A stretch of DNA of 64,000 nt from Mesorhizobium sp. YIM 152430 (GTDB lineage Bacteria; Pseudomonadota; Alphaproteobacteria; Rhizobiales; Rhizobiaceae): assembly GCF_029210365.1 (NCBI RefSeq), contig NZ_JARGES010000056.1, positions 62,001 to 126,000 of the forward strand. Reading direction: 5' to 3'. Within the stretch, counting starts at the first letter, position 1, and the number at the start of each line of letters is the position of its first letter. A program made the translations under genes and the position numbers. The notes under the pieces were generated by a model, which was not told where the DNA came from, searched no databases, and saw only the letters and a program-made list of their open reading frames with translations. Of the stretch, positions 1 through 8,971 are shown piece by piece.

Positions 1-875
1 ACGACCGTCGGGGCGGCCATCTCGTCGCGCACATAGCGCAGCGCGATCGCATAGTGGGTGGGATTGGCGATGATCAGCGTCGCGGTCGGCACAGACGTCA
101 TCATGCGCTGGCGCGCGCGGTCGCGCTGCAACGAGCGCAGGCGCGACTTGACGATCGGATCGCCGTCCGTCTGCTTGATCTCGTCCTTGACCTCCTGCCG
201 GGTCATCCTCAATTCCTGGCGCCAGTGGAAGCGCGACCACAGGAGATCGGCCGCCGCGATCACGACCATGATCAGGACGATCGAGACGACGATCTCGATG
301 GCAACCTGCCGAATCGTGCTGGCGAAGACGTCGGGCGGCGTCAGCATCCCGTCGAGCAGCCGCGACTGCGCCTCGCGCATGGCGAAGACGACGAAGCCGC
401 CGACGATGAAGATCTTGCCGAGCGACTTGCCGAACTCGACCCAGCCCTGCTGCCCGAAGAGCCTTTCCCAACCCTTCTTGAGCGAGATGCGCGAGAGTTT
501 CGGCTGGATGCGGTCCGGCACCATTCGGGGCATGTTCTGCACGACCGAGGCGACGATCGCCGCCAGCATCATCAGGACCAGAAGGGCGACCAGCGCCTTC
601 GCGATCTCCATCACGACGAGACGGTAGATGTTCACGGCATCGGGCTGGGTCGAAAGGCTCCATTCGTGGGGCCGTTCGAGGAAGATCGACAGAAAGGCGC
701 CAAGCTGCATGAAGCCGCTCTGGGCAAAGAACATGAAGAAGGTCAGGATGGCAAGGAACGAGGCGACGGCCGAGATTTCCTTGGCGACAGGTATCTGTCC
801 CTTGTCGAGGCTGTCCTGAATCTTCTTCTCGGTCGCCTCTTCTGTCTTGCTTTCCTTGTCCGCGCCCTCGCTCAT
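1..875 (-). CDS. flhB: Flagellar export switch protein FlhB (C-terminus off window)
   Basis: Inner-membrane component of the flagellar type III export gate that switches export from rod/hook to filament substrates. The ATG at 875 opens a Lys/Glu-rich N-terminus (MSEGADKESKTEEATEKK), followed by hydrophobic segments and the cytoplasmic domain. The autocleavage motif NPTH is at residues 271-274 (bases 54-65). About 291 codons are visible; FlhB proteins are usually around 360 residues, so roughly the last 70 lie beyond the left edge. It begins 12 bp after fliG and is the last visible gene of the leftward motA-fliM-fliN-fliG-flhB unit. Identification is firm. Confidence 0.96.
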   Translation of the reverse strand, partial: MSEGADKESKTEEATEKKIQDSLDKGQIPVAKEISAVASFLAILTFFMFFAQSGFMQLGAFLSIFLERPHEWSLSTQPDAVNIYRLVVMEIAKALVALLVLMMLAAIVASVVQNMPRMVPDRIQPKLSRISLKKGWERLFGQQGWVEFGKSLGKIFIVGGFVVFAMREAQSRLLDGMLTPPDVFASTIRQVAIEIVVSIVLIMVVIAAADLLWSRFHWRQELRMTRQEVKDEIKQTDGDPIVKSRLRSLQRDRARQRMMTSVPTATLIIANPTHYAIALRYVRDEMAAPTV

Positions 876-887
876 CGCTCAGTGCGG

Positions 888-1940
888 TCAGGCCGCATTG
901 TCGAGAACGGGCAACTCGACCAGTCCCTCGCCCGAAAGCTTGAGCGCGGTCGAGGCGATCGACTTGCGCGCATTCATGATCGCGTCGAGATTGACGTCCG
1001 CCGGCGCCGAAAGTTCGGATTCGATCATGCGCCGCGAGCGCGCGCCGATCGCCGACAGAGCCGCCTCGCGCAGCGCCGCATCGCATTCGCGTAGTGCCAG
1101 CGTCACGATCTCCGTCGACAGCCCGTCGAAGAGCGCCACGCGCGACTTCTGGTCCAGCTTGACGATGTCGTCGAAGGAGAAGAGCCGCGAGCGCAGCGCG
1201 GCGACGTCCGTCTGTCCCGATGCTTCGAGGTCCGACATGACCTCGTCGAGTTCGGATTTGTCGAGTTCGTTCAGCAGGCTTGCGACCCGCGCCTGCGCCA
1301 CGCCGACATTCTTCGACTTCGACTGTTCGGCGATCCGGTTCTGCAACTGGCCTTCGATCAGCTTGTGGGCGGCCGGCTGGACGGTGTTGAGCGCCAGCAT
1401 CCGCCGGATGATGTCGCTGCGCTCGGCCTTGCCGAAAGTCAGCACCACCTTGGCTGCGGCCGGCGGCTTCATGGAGGTCAGCACGACGGCGATCGTCTGA
1501 GGGTGCTCGTCGGCGAGCAGGAGATTGACCTTCGCGGGCTCCATGTCGTCGAGCTTCGACCAGATGGTGGGCGCGGCGTCGGCGATGACGCCCGGCTTGC
1601 CCCGCCCCATGATGACATCGACCTCGTCCTGCGAGAACGTATCGTTCAGGAGGCTGTTCATCTTGTCGCTGGAATCGAGCAGGCCCGCGCCCTCGGTGAA
1701 CTCGCCCTCGAATTCGGCCACGATGCGTTCGAGTTCGCCTTGCGAGATCGTCTGCAACATCCGCGCGGCCTCGATCAGTGCCTTCAATTCCTCCTGCTTG
1801 AAGAACTTGAGAAGCTTGCCGGCCGAGGGCTTGCCCATGGCGACGAGAATGGCGGCGGCCTTCTGCGCCTTGGACAGCCCTTGCGTTGCCGCATGGGCGG
1901 AACTGCGCGGATCCTCTGCGGGGGCGTTGGCGTGTTTCAT
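888..1940 (-). CDS. fliG: Flagellar motor switch protein FliG
   Basis: Rotor protein of the C-ring that couples MotA to rotation and binds FliF and FliM. The 350 residues fit the family. An N-terminal helical domain is followed by the EHPQT motif at residues 145-149 in the middle domain, and a C-terminal domain (from about 230) has the alternating charged residues that face the stator. The ATG shares one base with the fliN stop (TGATG), so the two are translationally coupled. It sits with the other switch genes fliN and fliM upstream and flhB downstream. Confidence 0.97.
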   Translation of the reverse strand: MKHANAPAEDPRSSAHAATQGLSKAQKAAAILVAMGKPSAGKLLKFFKQEELKALIEAARMLQTISQGELERIVAEFEGEFTEGAGLLDSSDKMNSLLNDTFSQDEVDVIMGRGKPGVIADAAPTIWSKLDDMEPAKVNLLLADEHPQTIAVVLTSMKPPAAAKVVLTFGKAERSDIIRRMLALNTVQPAAHKLIEGQLQNRIAEQSKSKNVGVAQARVASLLNELDKSELDEVMSDLEASGQTDVAALRSRLFSFDDIVKLDQKSRVALFDGLSTEIVTLALRECDAALREAALSAIGARSRRMIESELSAPADVNLDAIMNARKSIASTALKLSGEGLVELPVLDNAA

Positions 1941-2365
1941 CAGCCTTGCTTGGTCGTGTCCACGATCTGGGTGAGCTTCACCCCGAAGCGCGACGGATCG
2001 TCTTCCAGAACGGTGATCTCGCCCGACGCGATCTTGCGGCCGTTGACGACGATGTCGACCGGCTCGCCGATGCGCCGGTCGAGCGCGACGGTGGAGCCCT
2101 TCTGCAACGCCATCAGCTCGGAAACCGGCATCTCGGTCGAGCCGAGCACGATCTGCACGTCGACGGGGATGTTCATGATGATCGAATTGCCGGCCGGCTC
2201 GCCAAGATCGGCCGCCGATGCGGGCTTGGCGCCGCCCGCGATCTTTCCGGTGTCGGCTGCTGCGGCGCCTTCGCTTTCGTTGAGCACGCCGCGCAGTTCC
2301 TCGATCGCGCGGTTGAGCTGCTCTTCCTCGATGTCTTCGGGCTTCGTCGCCTGCGCCTTGGTCAT
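1940..2365 (-). CDS. fliN: Flagellar motor switch protein FliN
   Basis: C-ring protein that forms the base of the switch complex and docks the FliH/FliI export apparatus. An N-terminal acidic, Ala/Gly-rich region precedes a SpoA (surface presentation of antigens) domain over about residues 62-137. I chose the ATG at 2365 ([11 protein letters not shown]) because a GGGGA ribosome site sits just before it. An in-frame TTG at 2380 would add five residues. The protein is 141 residues, near the usual length for alphaproteobacteria. Its stop overlaps the fliG start by one base. Confidence 0.94.
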   Translation of the reverse strand: MTKAQATKPEDIEEEQLNRAIEELRGVLNESEGAAAADTGKIAGGAKPASAADLGEPAGNSIIMNIPVDVQIVLGSTEMPVSELMALQKGSTVALDRRIGEPVDIVVNGRKIASGEITVLEDDPSRFGVKLTQIVDTTKQG

Positions 2366-2385
2366 GTCGTCCCCAGTCAAGTCCT

Positions 2386-3327
2386 TCAGCCCGAGATCAG
2401 GCCGTCCATGAATTCCTTGCCCGCATCATAGGGATGACGGACGCGGACGGTGAAGTGATTCCCGAGCTTCCCGAACTCGCATACGAATACTGTCTTGCGC
2501 CGGGCTGACAGGCGCGTATTGGCCTGCGCATCCTGCGGAAATTCGATCACCTGCCCGACGCGCAGCCCTGTCAGCTCGGAAAGCGTCATTTTCGACAGCG
2601 GGATCGTCGCTTCCAGCGCGACGCTGGAGCGCATCACCTCCTCGCCGAACCGCGCCTTCCAGGCGCCGGGTGTAGCCGCGCCCGGTGCGGCGGCCTGCGC
2701 GGCATCGCCGCGATGCATCAGGAGCACGCGCTGCGGCATGGTCACGCTGAGCGTTCCGAAGCCGGCGGAAGACGAGAGCTTGAAGGTGATCTTGACCCCC
2801 GGACCGTCGCGCAGCACCAGCTTGCCGAGTTCCGCCCCGCTCGTGGGCGTTCCTACCGGAAAGCGCAGGTCCAGCGCGCGTTCGCCCGATCCGTTGAAGG
2901 CTTTGGCGACGCTTTCGAACAGCGAAGCGACCAGTTCGAGTTCGATGGGCGAAGGCTTGCGCGTGATCGGTTCGGCCGGAAGGTCCGGATCGCCGCCGAA
3001 GACGGCGCCGACGAGAAGCCCGACGAGATCGGCTCCGGCCAGGATCGCCAGCGCATCGGGCGAGGATTTCGACGGCACGATCGACATCGCCTCGAACTGC
3101 GGGCGCTTGGGCCGTGCCTCGCCGAAACGGACGACTTCGACGGCCTCGACTTCCATCTCCAGCGGGAAGGAGATCAGTTCCTCGATATCGCTCAAAATCC
3201 GGGGGATAACCCGCGTGCCAAGCGCCTGCGCCGCATCCGCCACGCGCTGCGGTTCGCCCGTTTCGCCGACGAGACGTTCGACGATCGGGCTGCGCACGGG
3301 CGCTGGCGACGTTTGAGCAGGCGACAT
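2386..3327 (-). CDS. fliM: Flagellar motor switch protein FliM
   Basis: C-ring protein that receives CheY-P and controls rotation (in rhizobia mainly rotary speed). The ORF has 313 residues with a C-terminal SpoA-type domain (about 225-305) matching FliN. Its N-terminus ([19 protein letters not shown]) lacks an obvious classical CheY-binding peptide, as is common for divergent rhizobial FliM. It lies 30 bp after motA and 20 bp before fliN in the same leftward operon. Position between motA and fliN supports the call as much as sequence does. Confidence 0.93.
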   Translation of the reverse strand: MSPAQTSPAPVRSPIVERLVGETGEPQRVADAAQALGTRVIPRILSDIEELISFPLEMEVEAVEVVRFGEARPKRPQFEAMSIVPSKSSPDALAILAGADLVGLLVGAVFGGDPDLPAEPITRKPSPIELELVASLFESVAKAFNGSGERALDLRFPVGTPTSGAELGKLVLRDGPGVKITFKLSSSAGFGTLSVTMPQRVLLMHRGDAAQAAAPGAATPGAWKARFGEEVMRSSVALEATIPLSKMTLSELTGLRVGQVIEFPQDAQANTRLSARRKTVFVCEFGKLGNHFTVRVRHPYDAGKEFMDGLISG

Positions 3328-3357
3328 TACTGGACCTTGACGAGAATCACTTGGCGA

Positions 3358-4236
3358 TTAGGCAGCCTTTTTGGCCGCTTCGCCACCCATATTCAAAGTG
3401 CTTTGCTCCACTGCGTCGATCGTCGGGCGGTCATAGGCGGAAATCGTCTTGCGGCCGAATTCGAGCGCGACCTGCGGCAGCGAGCCGTTCATGTAGGCGA
3501 GCAGCGTCTGCTTGACGATGATGTAGAGCCTGTTCTTCTTCTCGCGCACCACCTTGATCTTGGCGGCGACCGGCGCAACGACCGCGTAGTTCAGGAAGAT
3601 GCCGAGGAACGTGCCGACGAGGGCCGCGCCGACGAGGCCGCCGAGGATTTCCGGCGACTGGTCGATGGCCCCCATTGCCTTGATGACGCCGAGCACGGCC
3701 GCGACGATGCCGAGCGCCGGAAACGCGTCGCCGACCACGGTCAGCGCATGGTAGGATTTCAGCTTGTCGTGGCGGATGGTGTGGATTTCCTCGTCCATCA
3801 GCGCCTCGATCTCGAACGGGCGCGCGTTGCCGATGATGATGATGCGGCAATAGTCGCAGATGAAATTCGTCAGGTCCTTGTTCTTGATGACTGTCGGATA
3901 GGCCTGGAAGATCGCCGATTCTTCCGGGTTGTCGATATGCGCCTCGACCTCGTTGCGCGATTTGGTCTTCAACTCGCGCATCAGGGAATGCAGCACGCCG
4001 AGAACTTCGAGATAGTCCTGTTCCTTCGGCACCGCGCCCTTGATCGCCTCCATGGTCGCCTTGCCGGCGTCCTTCACGGTGGAAAGAGGATTGGCGATCA
4101 GGAAGGTGCCGACGCCGGCGCCGCCGATGATGACCAGTTCCCAGGGCTGGTAAAGCACCTCGAGATGGCCGCCCATGGCCATGTAGCCGCCCAACACGCA
4201 CCCGAAGATGACAACGAAACCAATGAGAATGCCCAC
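3358..4236 (-). CDS. motA: Flagellar motor stator protein MotA
   Basis: Inner-membrane stator subunit that forms the proton channel with MotB. The 292 residues show two N-terminal membrane segments (about 2-22 and 33-52), a large cytoplasmic charged loop, and two C-terminal segments (about 170-215). This is the usual MotA layout. The start is GTG at 4236 with AAGGA seven bases upstream. It is the first gene of the leftward switch operon. Its partner motB is 13 kb away in a separate unit, as in Sinorhizobium. Confidence 0.96.
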   Translation of the reverse strand: MGILIGFVVIFGCVLGGYMAMGGHLEVLYQPWELVIIGGAGVGTFLIANPLSTVKDAGKATMEAIKGAVPKEQDYLEVLGVLHSLMRELKTKSRNEVEAHIDNPEESAIFQAYPTVIKNKDLTNFICDYCRIIIIGNARPFEIEALMDEEIHTIRHDKLKSYHALTVVGDAFPALGIVAAVLGVIKAMGAIDQSPEILGGLVGAALVGTFLGIFLNYAVVAPVAAKIKVVREKKNRLYIIVKQTLLAYMNGSLPQVALEFGRKTISAYDRPTIDAVEQSTLNMGGEAAKKAA

Positions 4237-4269
4237 GACGATCCTTCCCGTGCCAAGACCGCTTCTCCT

Positions 4270-4289
4270 CTAGCGCCTGCGCCTTGCGC
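4270..4289 (-). promoter_or_regulatory. Candidate flagellar promoter element for motA operon
   Basis: On the minus strand this reads GCGCAAG, 10 bases, TAG, ending 33 bp before the motA start. It is one of seven copies of the same pattern found upstream of flagellar transcription units in this window. It faces away from the copy at 4319-4338, making a compact divergent promoter. Function is inferred from recurrence only. Confidence 0.6.
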
Positions 4290-4318
4290 GAGGCTTGAAC
4301 GGCGGCGCTGCCAGCTTC

Positions 4319-4338
4319 GCGCAAGCCGTTCGCGCTAT
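4319..4338 (+). promoter_or_regulatory. Candidate flagellar promoter element for DUF1217-flgF-fliI
   Basis: Reads GCGCAAG, 10 bases, TAT, ending 36 bp before the GTG at 4375. It is the divergent partner of the element at 4270-4289, with 29 bp between the two. It shares the preferred GC-TA ending with the copies before motA, flgB and flhA. Confidence 0.6.
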
Positions 4339-4374
4339 GGGGCGGGTAGTTTGTGATGGCGAGAGGATTCGGCC

Positions 4375-5490
4375 GTGATCGGGACGCTTGCGACCTACCA
4401 GAACATCGTGCGCAATCTCGACCGCTCTCTGGCGCGCATCGAGGCGCAGCCGATGGTGCAGCGCGAGACCGAGCACTACCTGGCCAATATCGGCAAGATC
4501 ACGAGCGTCGAGGAGTTCGTCGACGATTTTCGCCTCTTCAACTACGCGATGAAGGCGTTCGGCCTTCAGGACATGGCCTACGCCAAGGCGTTCATGGTCA
4601 AGGTGCTCGAGGAAGGCGTCGCCGATCCCGATTCCTTCGCCAACAAGCTGACCGACAAGCGTTATGCCGAGTTTGCCAAAGCCTTCGATTTCGCCAGGCA
4701 CGGCGCAGGCGCGACGACCTACAATCCCGCCCAGGCCGGCGCGATGGAACTCTATGCGATCGCCGCCAAGCGCGACCTGATCCCCGCCGAGACGCAGAAA
4801 GCCGAGACCGCCTATTACCTCCAGACCATCCCGGCCATTACCTCGGCCGACGGACTCATCGCCAACCAGCGCGTCTATGACTACGCGATCCGTGCCTACG
4901 GGCTCGAGGAGCGTGCCGGCGATGCCGATTTCATCCGCCGGCTGCTTGCCGGCGGCGTCGAGGGCGTGGACGCGCTTGCGAAGGACGAAGCCGAAAAGCC
5001 GAAGCTTCTCGCTTTCGTGCAGGCATACAATTTCGCCGAATATGGCGCGAGCGCCACGACCTTCACCAAGGCCGGCGACCTTGCCGTCGACAGCTATATG
5101 CGCCAGACGCTGGAGGAGGATGCCGGCACGCAGAACGAAGGCGTTCGTTTGGCACTCTACTTTGAGCGCAAGGCCGGCGGCATCTCCAACTGGTACGAAG
5201 TATTGGGCGACAGGGCGCTGGCGCAGGTCGTGCGCGGCGCACTCGGGCTTCCCGATGCGTTCGCCCAAGCCGACATCGACAAGCAGGTCAAGTTCTTCGA
5301 AAGCCGCCTCGACATCGAGGACTTCAAGAACCCCGAAGCGCTCGGCAAGTTCCTCGCCCGCTTCGCCGCCATGTGGGAAATGAACAATCCGTCGAGCGGG
5401 GCGAGCAATCCGGCCCTGGTGCTTTTCCAGCAGCCCGAATTCGGCATCTCGCAGGACATCCTTCTCACACTTGCCCGAATGAAAAGCTGA
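4375..5490 (+). CDS. DUF1217 flagellar-cluster protein of unknown function
   Basis: A soluble, largely helical protein of 371 residues found between motA and flgF in rhizobial flagellar clusters. It matches what is annotated as DUF1217. Two internal repeats are visible (about 25-125 and 135-235), each with a Y-L, FxxxYAxxAxGL and xxYNFAxxGAxATT-like pattern. A diverged third copy covers about 245-345. No signal peptide, membrane segment or catalytic motif is evident. The GTG at 4375 is the start that leaves room for the promoter element at 4319-4338. It lies 9 bp before flgF, so it is probably cotranscribed with rod and ATPase genes. Its role in the flagellum is not known to me. Confidence 0.85.
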   Translation: MIGTLATYQNIVRNLDRSLARIEAQPMVQRETEHYLANIGKITSVEEFVDDFRLFNYAMKAFGLQDMAYAKAFMVKVLEEGVADPDSFANKLTDKRYAEFAKAFDFARHGAGATTYNPAQAGAMELYAIAAKRDLIPAETQKAETAYYLQTIPAITSADGLIANQRVYDYAIRAYGLEERAGDADFIRRLLAGGVEGVDALAKDEAEKPKLLAFVQAYNFAEYGASATTFTKAGDLAVDSYMRQTLEEDAGTQNEGVRLALYFERKAGGISNWYEVLGDRALAQVVRGALGLPDAFAQADIDKQVKFFESRLDIEDFKNPEALGKFLARFAAMWEMNNPSSGASNPALVLFQQPEFGISQDILLTLARMKS

Positions 5491-5499
5491 GGATCGCCC

Positions 5500-6219
5500 G
5501 TGCAGCCCGGACTTTACGTCGCCCTTTCATCGCAGGTCGCGCTCGAACGCCGCCTCACCACCATCGCCGACAATGTCGCCAATGCCGGCACGGTCGGCTT
5601 CCGCGCCACGGGCGTCAAGTTCGAGGATCTCGTCTCCGGCATGGGCAAGGGCGCGATGTCGTTCGTGTCGACCGGCGAGACCTATTTGTCGACCACATCT
5701 GGAGGCATGAAGGAAACGGGCAATCCGCTCGACATGGCGGTCAAGGGCGATGCCTGGTTCGGCATCCAGACGCCGCAGGGACTGATCATGACCCGCGATG
5801 GCCGCTTTACCATCCAGCCGAACGGCCAGCTCGTCTCGATCGAAGGCCATCCGGTCGTCGATGCCGGCGGCGCCGAAATCATTCTCGACCCGCAGGCCGG
5901 ACCGCCCGTCGTCTCCGCCGACGGCATCATCCGCCAGGGCGGCAATCTCGTCGGCGGCATCGGCCTGTTCGAATTCAACCCGGGCGCGGATTTCGTCCGC
6001 TACGGCAATTCCGGCGTCGTCCCGCCGGTCGAGCCGCAGCCCGTCGTCGACCGCATCGATGTCGGCGTGATGCAGGGCTTCGTGGAAAATTCCAACGTCG
6101 ATCCGGTTCTTGAAATGACTCGGCTGATCCAGGTCCAGCGTGCCTTCGAGAACATGGCGGCACTGACCCGCAACAGCGAAACGACGCTCGACGAAGCGGT
6201 GAAGGCGCTGGGCTCGTAA
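5500..6219 (+). CDS. flgF: Flagellar proximal rod protein FlgF
   Basis: Axial rod protein exported by the flagellar type III system and assembled in the periplasm. The N-terminal rod signature (ADNVANAGTVGFRA, about 23-36) and the C-terminal SNVDPVLEMTRLIQVQRAFE segment (about 191-210) are both present in 239 residues. The start is GTG at 5500, nine bases after the DUF1217 gene. fliI begins one base after its stop. The distal-rod homologue FlgG is encoded separately at 9297. Confidence 0.95.
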   Translation: MQPGLYVALSSQVALERRLTTIADNVANAGTVGFRATGVKFEDLVSGMGKGAMSFVSTGETYLSTTSGGMKETGNPLDMAVKGDAWFGIQTPQGLIMTRDGRFTIQPNGQLVSIEGHPVVDAGGAEIILDPQAGPPVVSADGIIRQGGNLVGGIGLFEFNPGADFVRYGNSGVVPPVEPQPVVDRIDVGVMQGFVENSNVDPVLEMTRLIQVQRAFENMAALTRNSETTLDEAVKALGS

Positions 6220-6220
6220 G

Positions 6221-7585
6221 ATGAGATCGACGCCGGTCCCGACCGCGCTCGAAGCGCTCGAACGGCTGCATCTGCGCTTTGCCGATGCGGACGGGCTCGT
6301 GCGCACCGGCGGCCGCGTGACCGAGGTCACCGCAACCCACATCATGGTCGACGGGCTGACGCGCACCGCGCGTCTTGGCGATGTGGTGGAACTGCGTTCC
6401 CGCGCCGGGCTGAAGCTTGGCGAGGTCGTCCAGATCGCCTCGTCCGGCGTCATGGTCTCCCCCTTCGACCGCTCCGCCGATGCGGGTGTCGGCGAGACGG
6501 TGACGATCGTCGGGTCGCTCGGACTTGCCCCGGACGACTCCTGGCACGGCCGCGCCATCGACGCGCTCTGCCGACCGATCGACGGCTTAGGTCCCCTTGC
6601 GCCGGGCACGGCCGACACGGCACGGTCCGCGCCGGCGGCCATGTCGCGCCAGCGCGTCGACACCCCGTTTCGCACCGGCGTCAAGGTCATCGATATCTTC
6701 ACCCCGCTTTGCTACGGCCAGCGCATGGGCGTCTTCGCCGGCTCCGGCGTCGGCAAGTCGACGCTGCTCGCCATGCTCGCCAATGCCGACGCCTTCGACA
6801 CGGTCGTCGTGGCGCTGATCGGCGAGCGCGGACGCGAGGTCCGCGAATTTCTCGAGGACACGATCGGCAAGGCGATCCGCAAGACGGTCGCCATCGTCTC
6901 GACCAGCGACGAGAGCGCGATGATGCGCCGGCGCGCGCCCGAGACGGCGATGAGCGTCGCCGAATATTTCCGCGCCCGCGGCGACCGGGTGCTGCTCGTC
7001 CTCGACTCCATCACGCGCTACGCCCATGCGTTGCGCGAGGTCGCGATCGCCGCCGGCGAGCCGCCCGTCGCGCGCGGCTATCCCGCCTCCGTCTTCACCG
7101 ACCTGCCCAAGCTTCTCGAACGTGCCGGCCCCGGCCCCGCCGGCGAAGGCTCGATCACCGCCATCCTGTCCGTGCTGATCGACGGCGACGACCACAACGA
7201 TCCCGTCGCCGACGCGACGCGCGGCATTCTCGACGGCCATGTCGTCCTCGAACGCACCATCGCCGAGCAGGGCCGCTATCCGCCCGTCGATCCGCTGGCC
7301 TCGATCTCGCGCCTGAGCTCGAAGGCATGGTCGACGGAGGAGCGCAAGCTGGTCACCATGCTGAAGGCGCTGATCGCCCGCTTCGAGGACACGCGCGACA
7401 TCCGCCTTCTCGGCGGCTACCAGCCCGGCGCCGACCACGAGCTCGACCAGGCCGTGCGTCAGGTGCCGCTCGTCTATGCCGCGCTCGCCCAGTCCCCGCA
7501 TGACGGCCCCTCGCGCGACCCGTTCGCCGATCTGGCCGTCGGCCTGAAGCCCAAGGAGCAACCCGTTGCGCCCGCTGCAAACTGA
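6221..7585 (+). CDS. fliI: Flagellum-specific export ATPase FliI
   Basis: Cytoplasmic ATPase that unfolds and delivers export substrates to the FlhA/FlhB gate, related to F1 beta subunits. The Walker A motif GSGVGKS is at residues 174-180, the Walker B LLVLDSITR segment is near 255-265, and an N-terminal beta-barrel domain precedes them. The 454 residues fit the family. The regulator FliH appears to be encoded 10 kb away at 17030. The last 20 bp overlap the start of the next gene, implying coupled translation. Confidence 0.96.
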   Translation: MRSTPVPTALEALERLHLRFADADGLVRTGGRVTEVTATHIMVDGLTRTARLGDVVELRSRAGLKLGEVVQIASSGVMVSPFDRSADAGVGETVTIVGSLGLAPDDSWHGRAIDALCRPIDGLGPLAPGTADTARSAPAAMSRQRVDTPFRTGVKVIDIFTPLCYGQRMGVFAGSGVGKSTLLAMLANADAFDTVVVALIGERGREVREFLEDTIGKAIRKTVAIVSTSDESAMMRRRAPETAMSVAEYFRARGDRVLLVLDSITRYAHALREVAIAAGEPPVARGYPASVFTDLPKLLERAGPGPAGEGSITAILSVLIDGDDHNDPVADATRGILDGHVVLERTIAEQGRYPPVDPLASISRLSSKAWSTEERKLVTMLKALIARFEDTRDIRLLGGYQPGADHELDQAVRQVPLVYAALAQSPHDGPSRDPFADLAVGLKPKEQPVAPAAN

Positions 7586-8105
7586 TCCCCACGACACGGC
7601 CTGGAAGCGGTTCCTGCACCGGCGCGGGCTGACCAAGGGCGACATCGTCATCACGGCGGGCGGACTCGGCCTTGCCTTCGCCTGCGCCATCTTCCCCTGG
7701 TACGTGTTTTTCAACCAGGAGAGTTTCGGCCCCCCCGAGATGCGCTTTTCGGGCAACATGACGCCCGGTCGCCCGGACCCGTCGACGGTCCAGCCGCCGC
7801 TGGTCATGGCACCGATGACGCCCGACGAGTTCCCGGTGATGGAACTCGACCTCTTCGCCACCGGCACGCCCGGTGCCGACGAGCCGCGCGAAGCGATCGC
7901 CGAACAGCCCTTCCCCGGCGAACTGCCTGTCTACCGCCTCGTCCACGTCGCCAATGGCCGCGCCATGATCGAGGACGATGGCGGTCTCTTCGTCGTTCAG
8001 CCCGGCTCGTCCCTGCCCGATGCGACGACCGTCGCCTCGATCGAACAACGTGATGGAAACTGGGTGCTCGTCAACTCGAACGGCTCGGTCTTTACGGTCG
8101 AGTAA
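7566..8105 (+). CDS. Single-pass membrane protein of unknown function, flagellar cluster
   Basis: The 179-residue product starts at TTG 7566, inside the end of fliI. No convincing ATG start exists early in the frame. One hydrophobic segment spans about 28-49, preceded by a basic stretch (HRRGLTKGD), so the bulk is probably periplasmic. The linker is Pro-rich (about 55-110), and a small C-terminal domain (about 120-178) ends in NGSVFTVE. A gene of unknown function occupies this slot between fliI and flgB in rhizobia. I do not recognise a domain. Position suggests a basal-body or export role. Confidence 0.75.
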   Translation: MRPLQTDPHDTAWKRFLHRRGLTKGDIVITAGGLGLAFACAIFPWYVFFNQESFGPPEMRFSGNMTPGRPDPSTVQPPLVMAPMTPDEFPVMELDLFATGTPGADEPREAIAEQPFPGELPVYRLVHVANGRAMIEDDGGLFVVQPGSSLPDATTVASIEQRDGNWVLVNSNGSVFTVE

Positions 8106-8120
8106 CCATCCGCAAGGCTG

Positions 8121-8140
8121 ACGCAAGACTGGCCCGCTAG
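8121..8140 (+). promoter_or_regulatory. Candidate flagellar promoter element for flgB operon
   Basis: Reads ACGCAAG, 10 bases, TAG, ending 28 bp before the flgB ATG. It is the only recognisable signal ahead of the ten-gene flgB-to-fliP run and matches the copies before motA, flgE and flhA. Confidence 0.6.
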
Positions 8141-8168
8141 GTTCCCCGTCAAGATCGAGGAACATGTC

Positions 8169-8549
8169 ATGCAACCAGTCAACCTGTTCTCGCTGGCTTC
8201 CGAACAGGCCAAGTGGCTTTCGGTTCGTCAGGCGACCGTCTCGGGCAACATCGCCAATGTGAACACGCCGGGCTATGCGTCGAAGGACGTCGAGCCGTTC
8301 GAACAGGTGCTGTCGAACACGCGCGTCTCGTTGCAGCAGACGCATGTCAATCACGTCTCGCTCGGCGCCACGGCCCAGGATTTCCAGATCCGCGAAAACG
8401 AGGTCTCCGGCGCCGAACTGCCGTCGAAGAACACGGTCGCGATCGAGGAAGAACTGATGAAGGCGGGTGAAATCCGCCGCGGGCTGGAGCTCAATACGGG
8501 CATCGTGAAGGCGTTCCACCGCATGTATCTGATGACGACGCGAGGCTGA
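8169..8549 (+). CDS. flgB: Flagellar basal-body rod protein FlgB
   Basis: Proximal rod subunit, exported by the type III system. The rod signature [14 protein letters not shown] lies at about residues 25-38. The 126 residues are typical. It is the first gene of a rightward run in which gaps are 14 bp or less and several start/stop codons overlap. It starts at ATG 8169, 28 bp after the candidate promoter element. flgC follows after 5 bp. Confidence 0.95.
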   Translation: MQPVNLFSLASEQAKWLSVRQATVSGNIANVNTPGYASKDVEPFEQVLSNTRVSLQQTHVNHVSLGATAQDFQIRENEVSGAELPSKNTVAIEEELMKAGEIRRGLELNTGIVKAFHRMYLMTTRG

Positions 8550-8554
8550 CGCAG

Positions 8555-8971
8555 ATGGACCCGCTTCTCACTTCCATGAAAGTCGCCGCCTCTGGGCTCG
8601 GCGCGCAGTCCGAACGCCTGCGCATCGTTTCGGAAAACATGGCGAACGCCCAGTCGACCGCGTCGACGCCCGGCGCCGATCCGTTCCAGCGCAAGACGAT
8701 CACCTTCGCCGCCGAACTCGACCGCGCCTCGGGCGGTTCCTTCGTCAACGTCACCTCGATCGCCAGGGACCAGACCGCCTTCCCGCTCGAATATCTGCCG
8801 GGACACGAGGCGGCGGACGCGAACGGCTATGTGCGGATGCCCAACGTCAACATGCTGATCGAAATGGCCGACATGCGCGAGGCCAATCGCGGCTATGACG
8901 CCAATTTGCAGGTCATCAAGCAGGCCCGCGAACTGATTTCCATGACAATCGACCTGATGCGGAGCACCTGA
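8555..8971 (+). CDS. flgC: Flagellar basal-body rod protein FlgC
   Basis: Proximal rod subunit of 138 residues. The N-terminal rod motif ([11 protein letters not shown]) and the C-terminal [20 protein letters not shown] segment are characteristic of FlgC. The stop overlaps the fliE ATG by one base (TGATG). It forms the classical flgB-flgC-fliE set. Confidence 0.95.
   Translation: MDPLLTSMKVAASGLGAQSERLRIVSENMANAQSTASTPGADPFQRKTITFAAELDRASGGSFVNVTSIARDQTAFPLEYLPGHEAADANGYVRMPNVNMLIEMADMREANRGYDANLQVIKQARELISMTIDLMRST

Noticed and set aside
54-1094. Long open frame on the plus strand opposite flhB-fliG (346 codons)
   Set aside because: It is antisense to two unmistakable flagellar genes, is made of Arg/Asp/His-rich residues typical of the GC-rich opposite strand, and has no family features.
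7353-8519. Long minus-strand open frames opposite fliI-flgB and many similar cases (15066-16694, 28351-30183, 46973-48733)
   Set aside because: High-GC codon bias keeps complementary frames open. All lie opposite well-identified genes and show no domains or ribosome sites.
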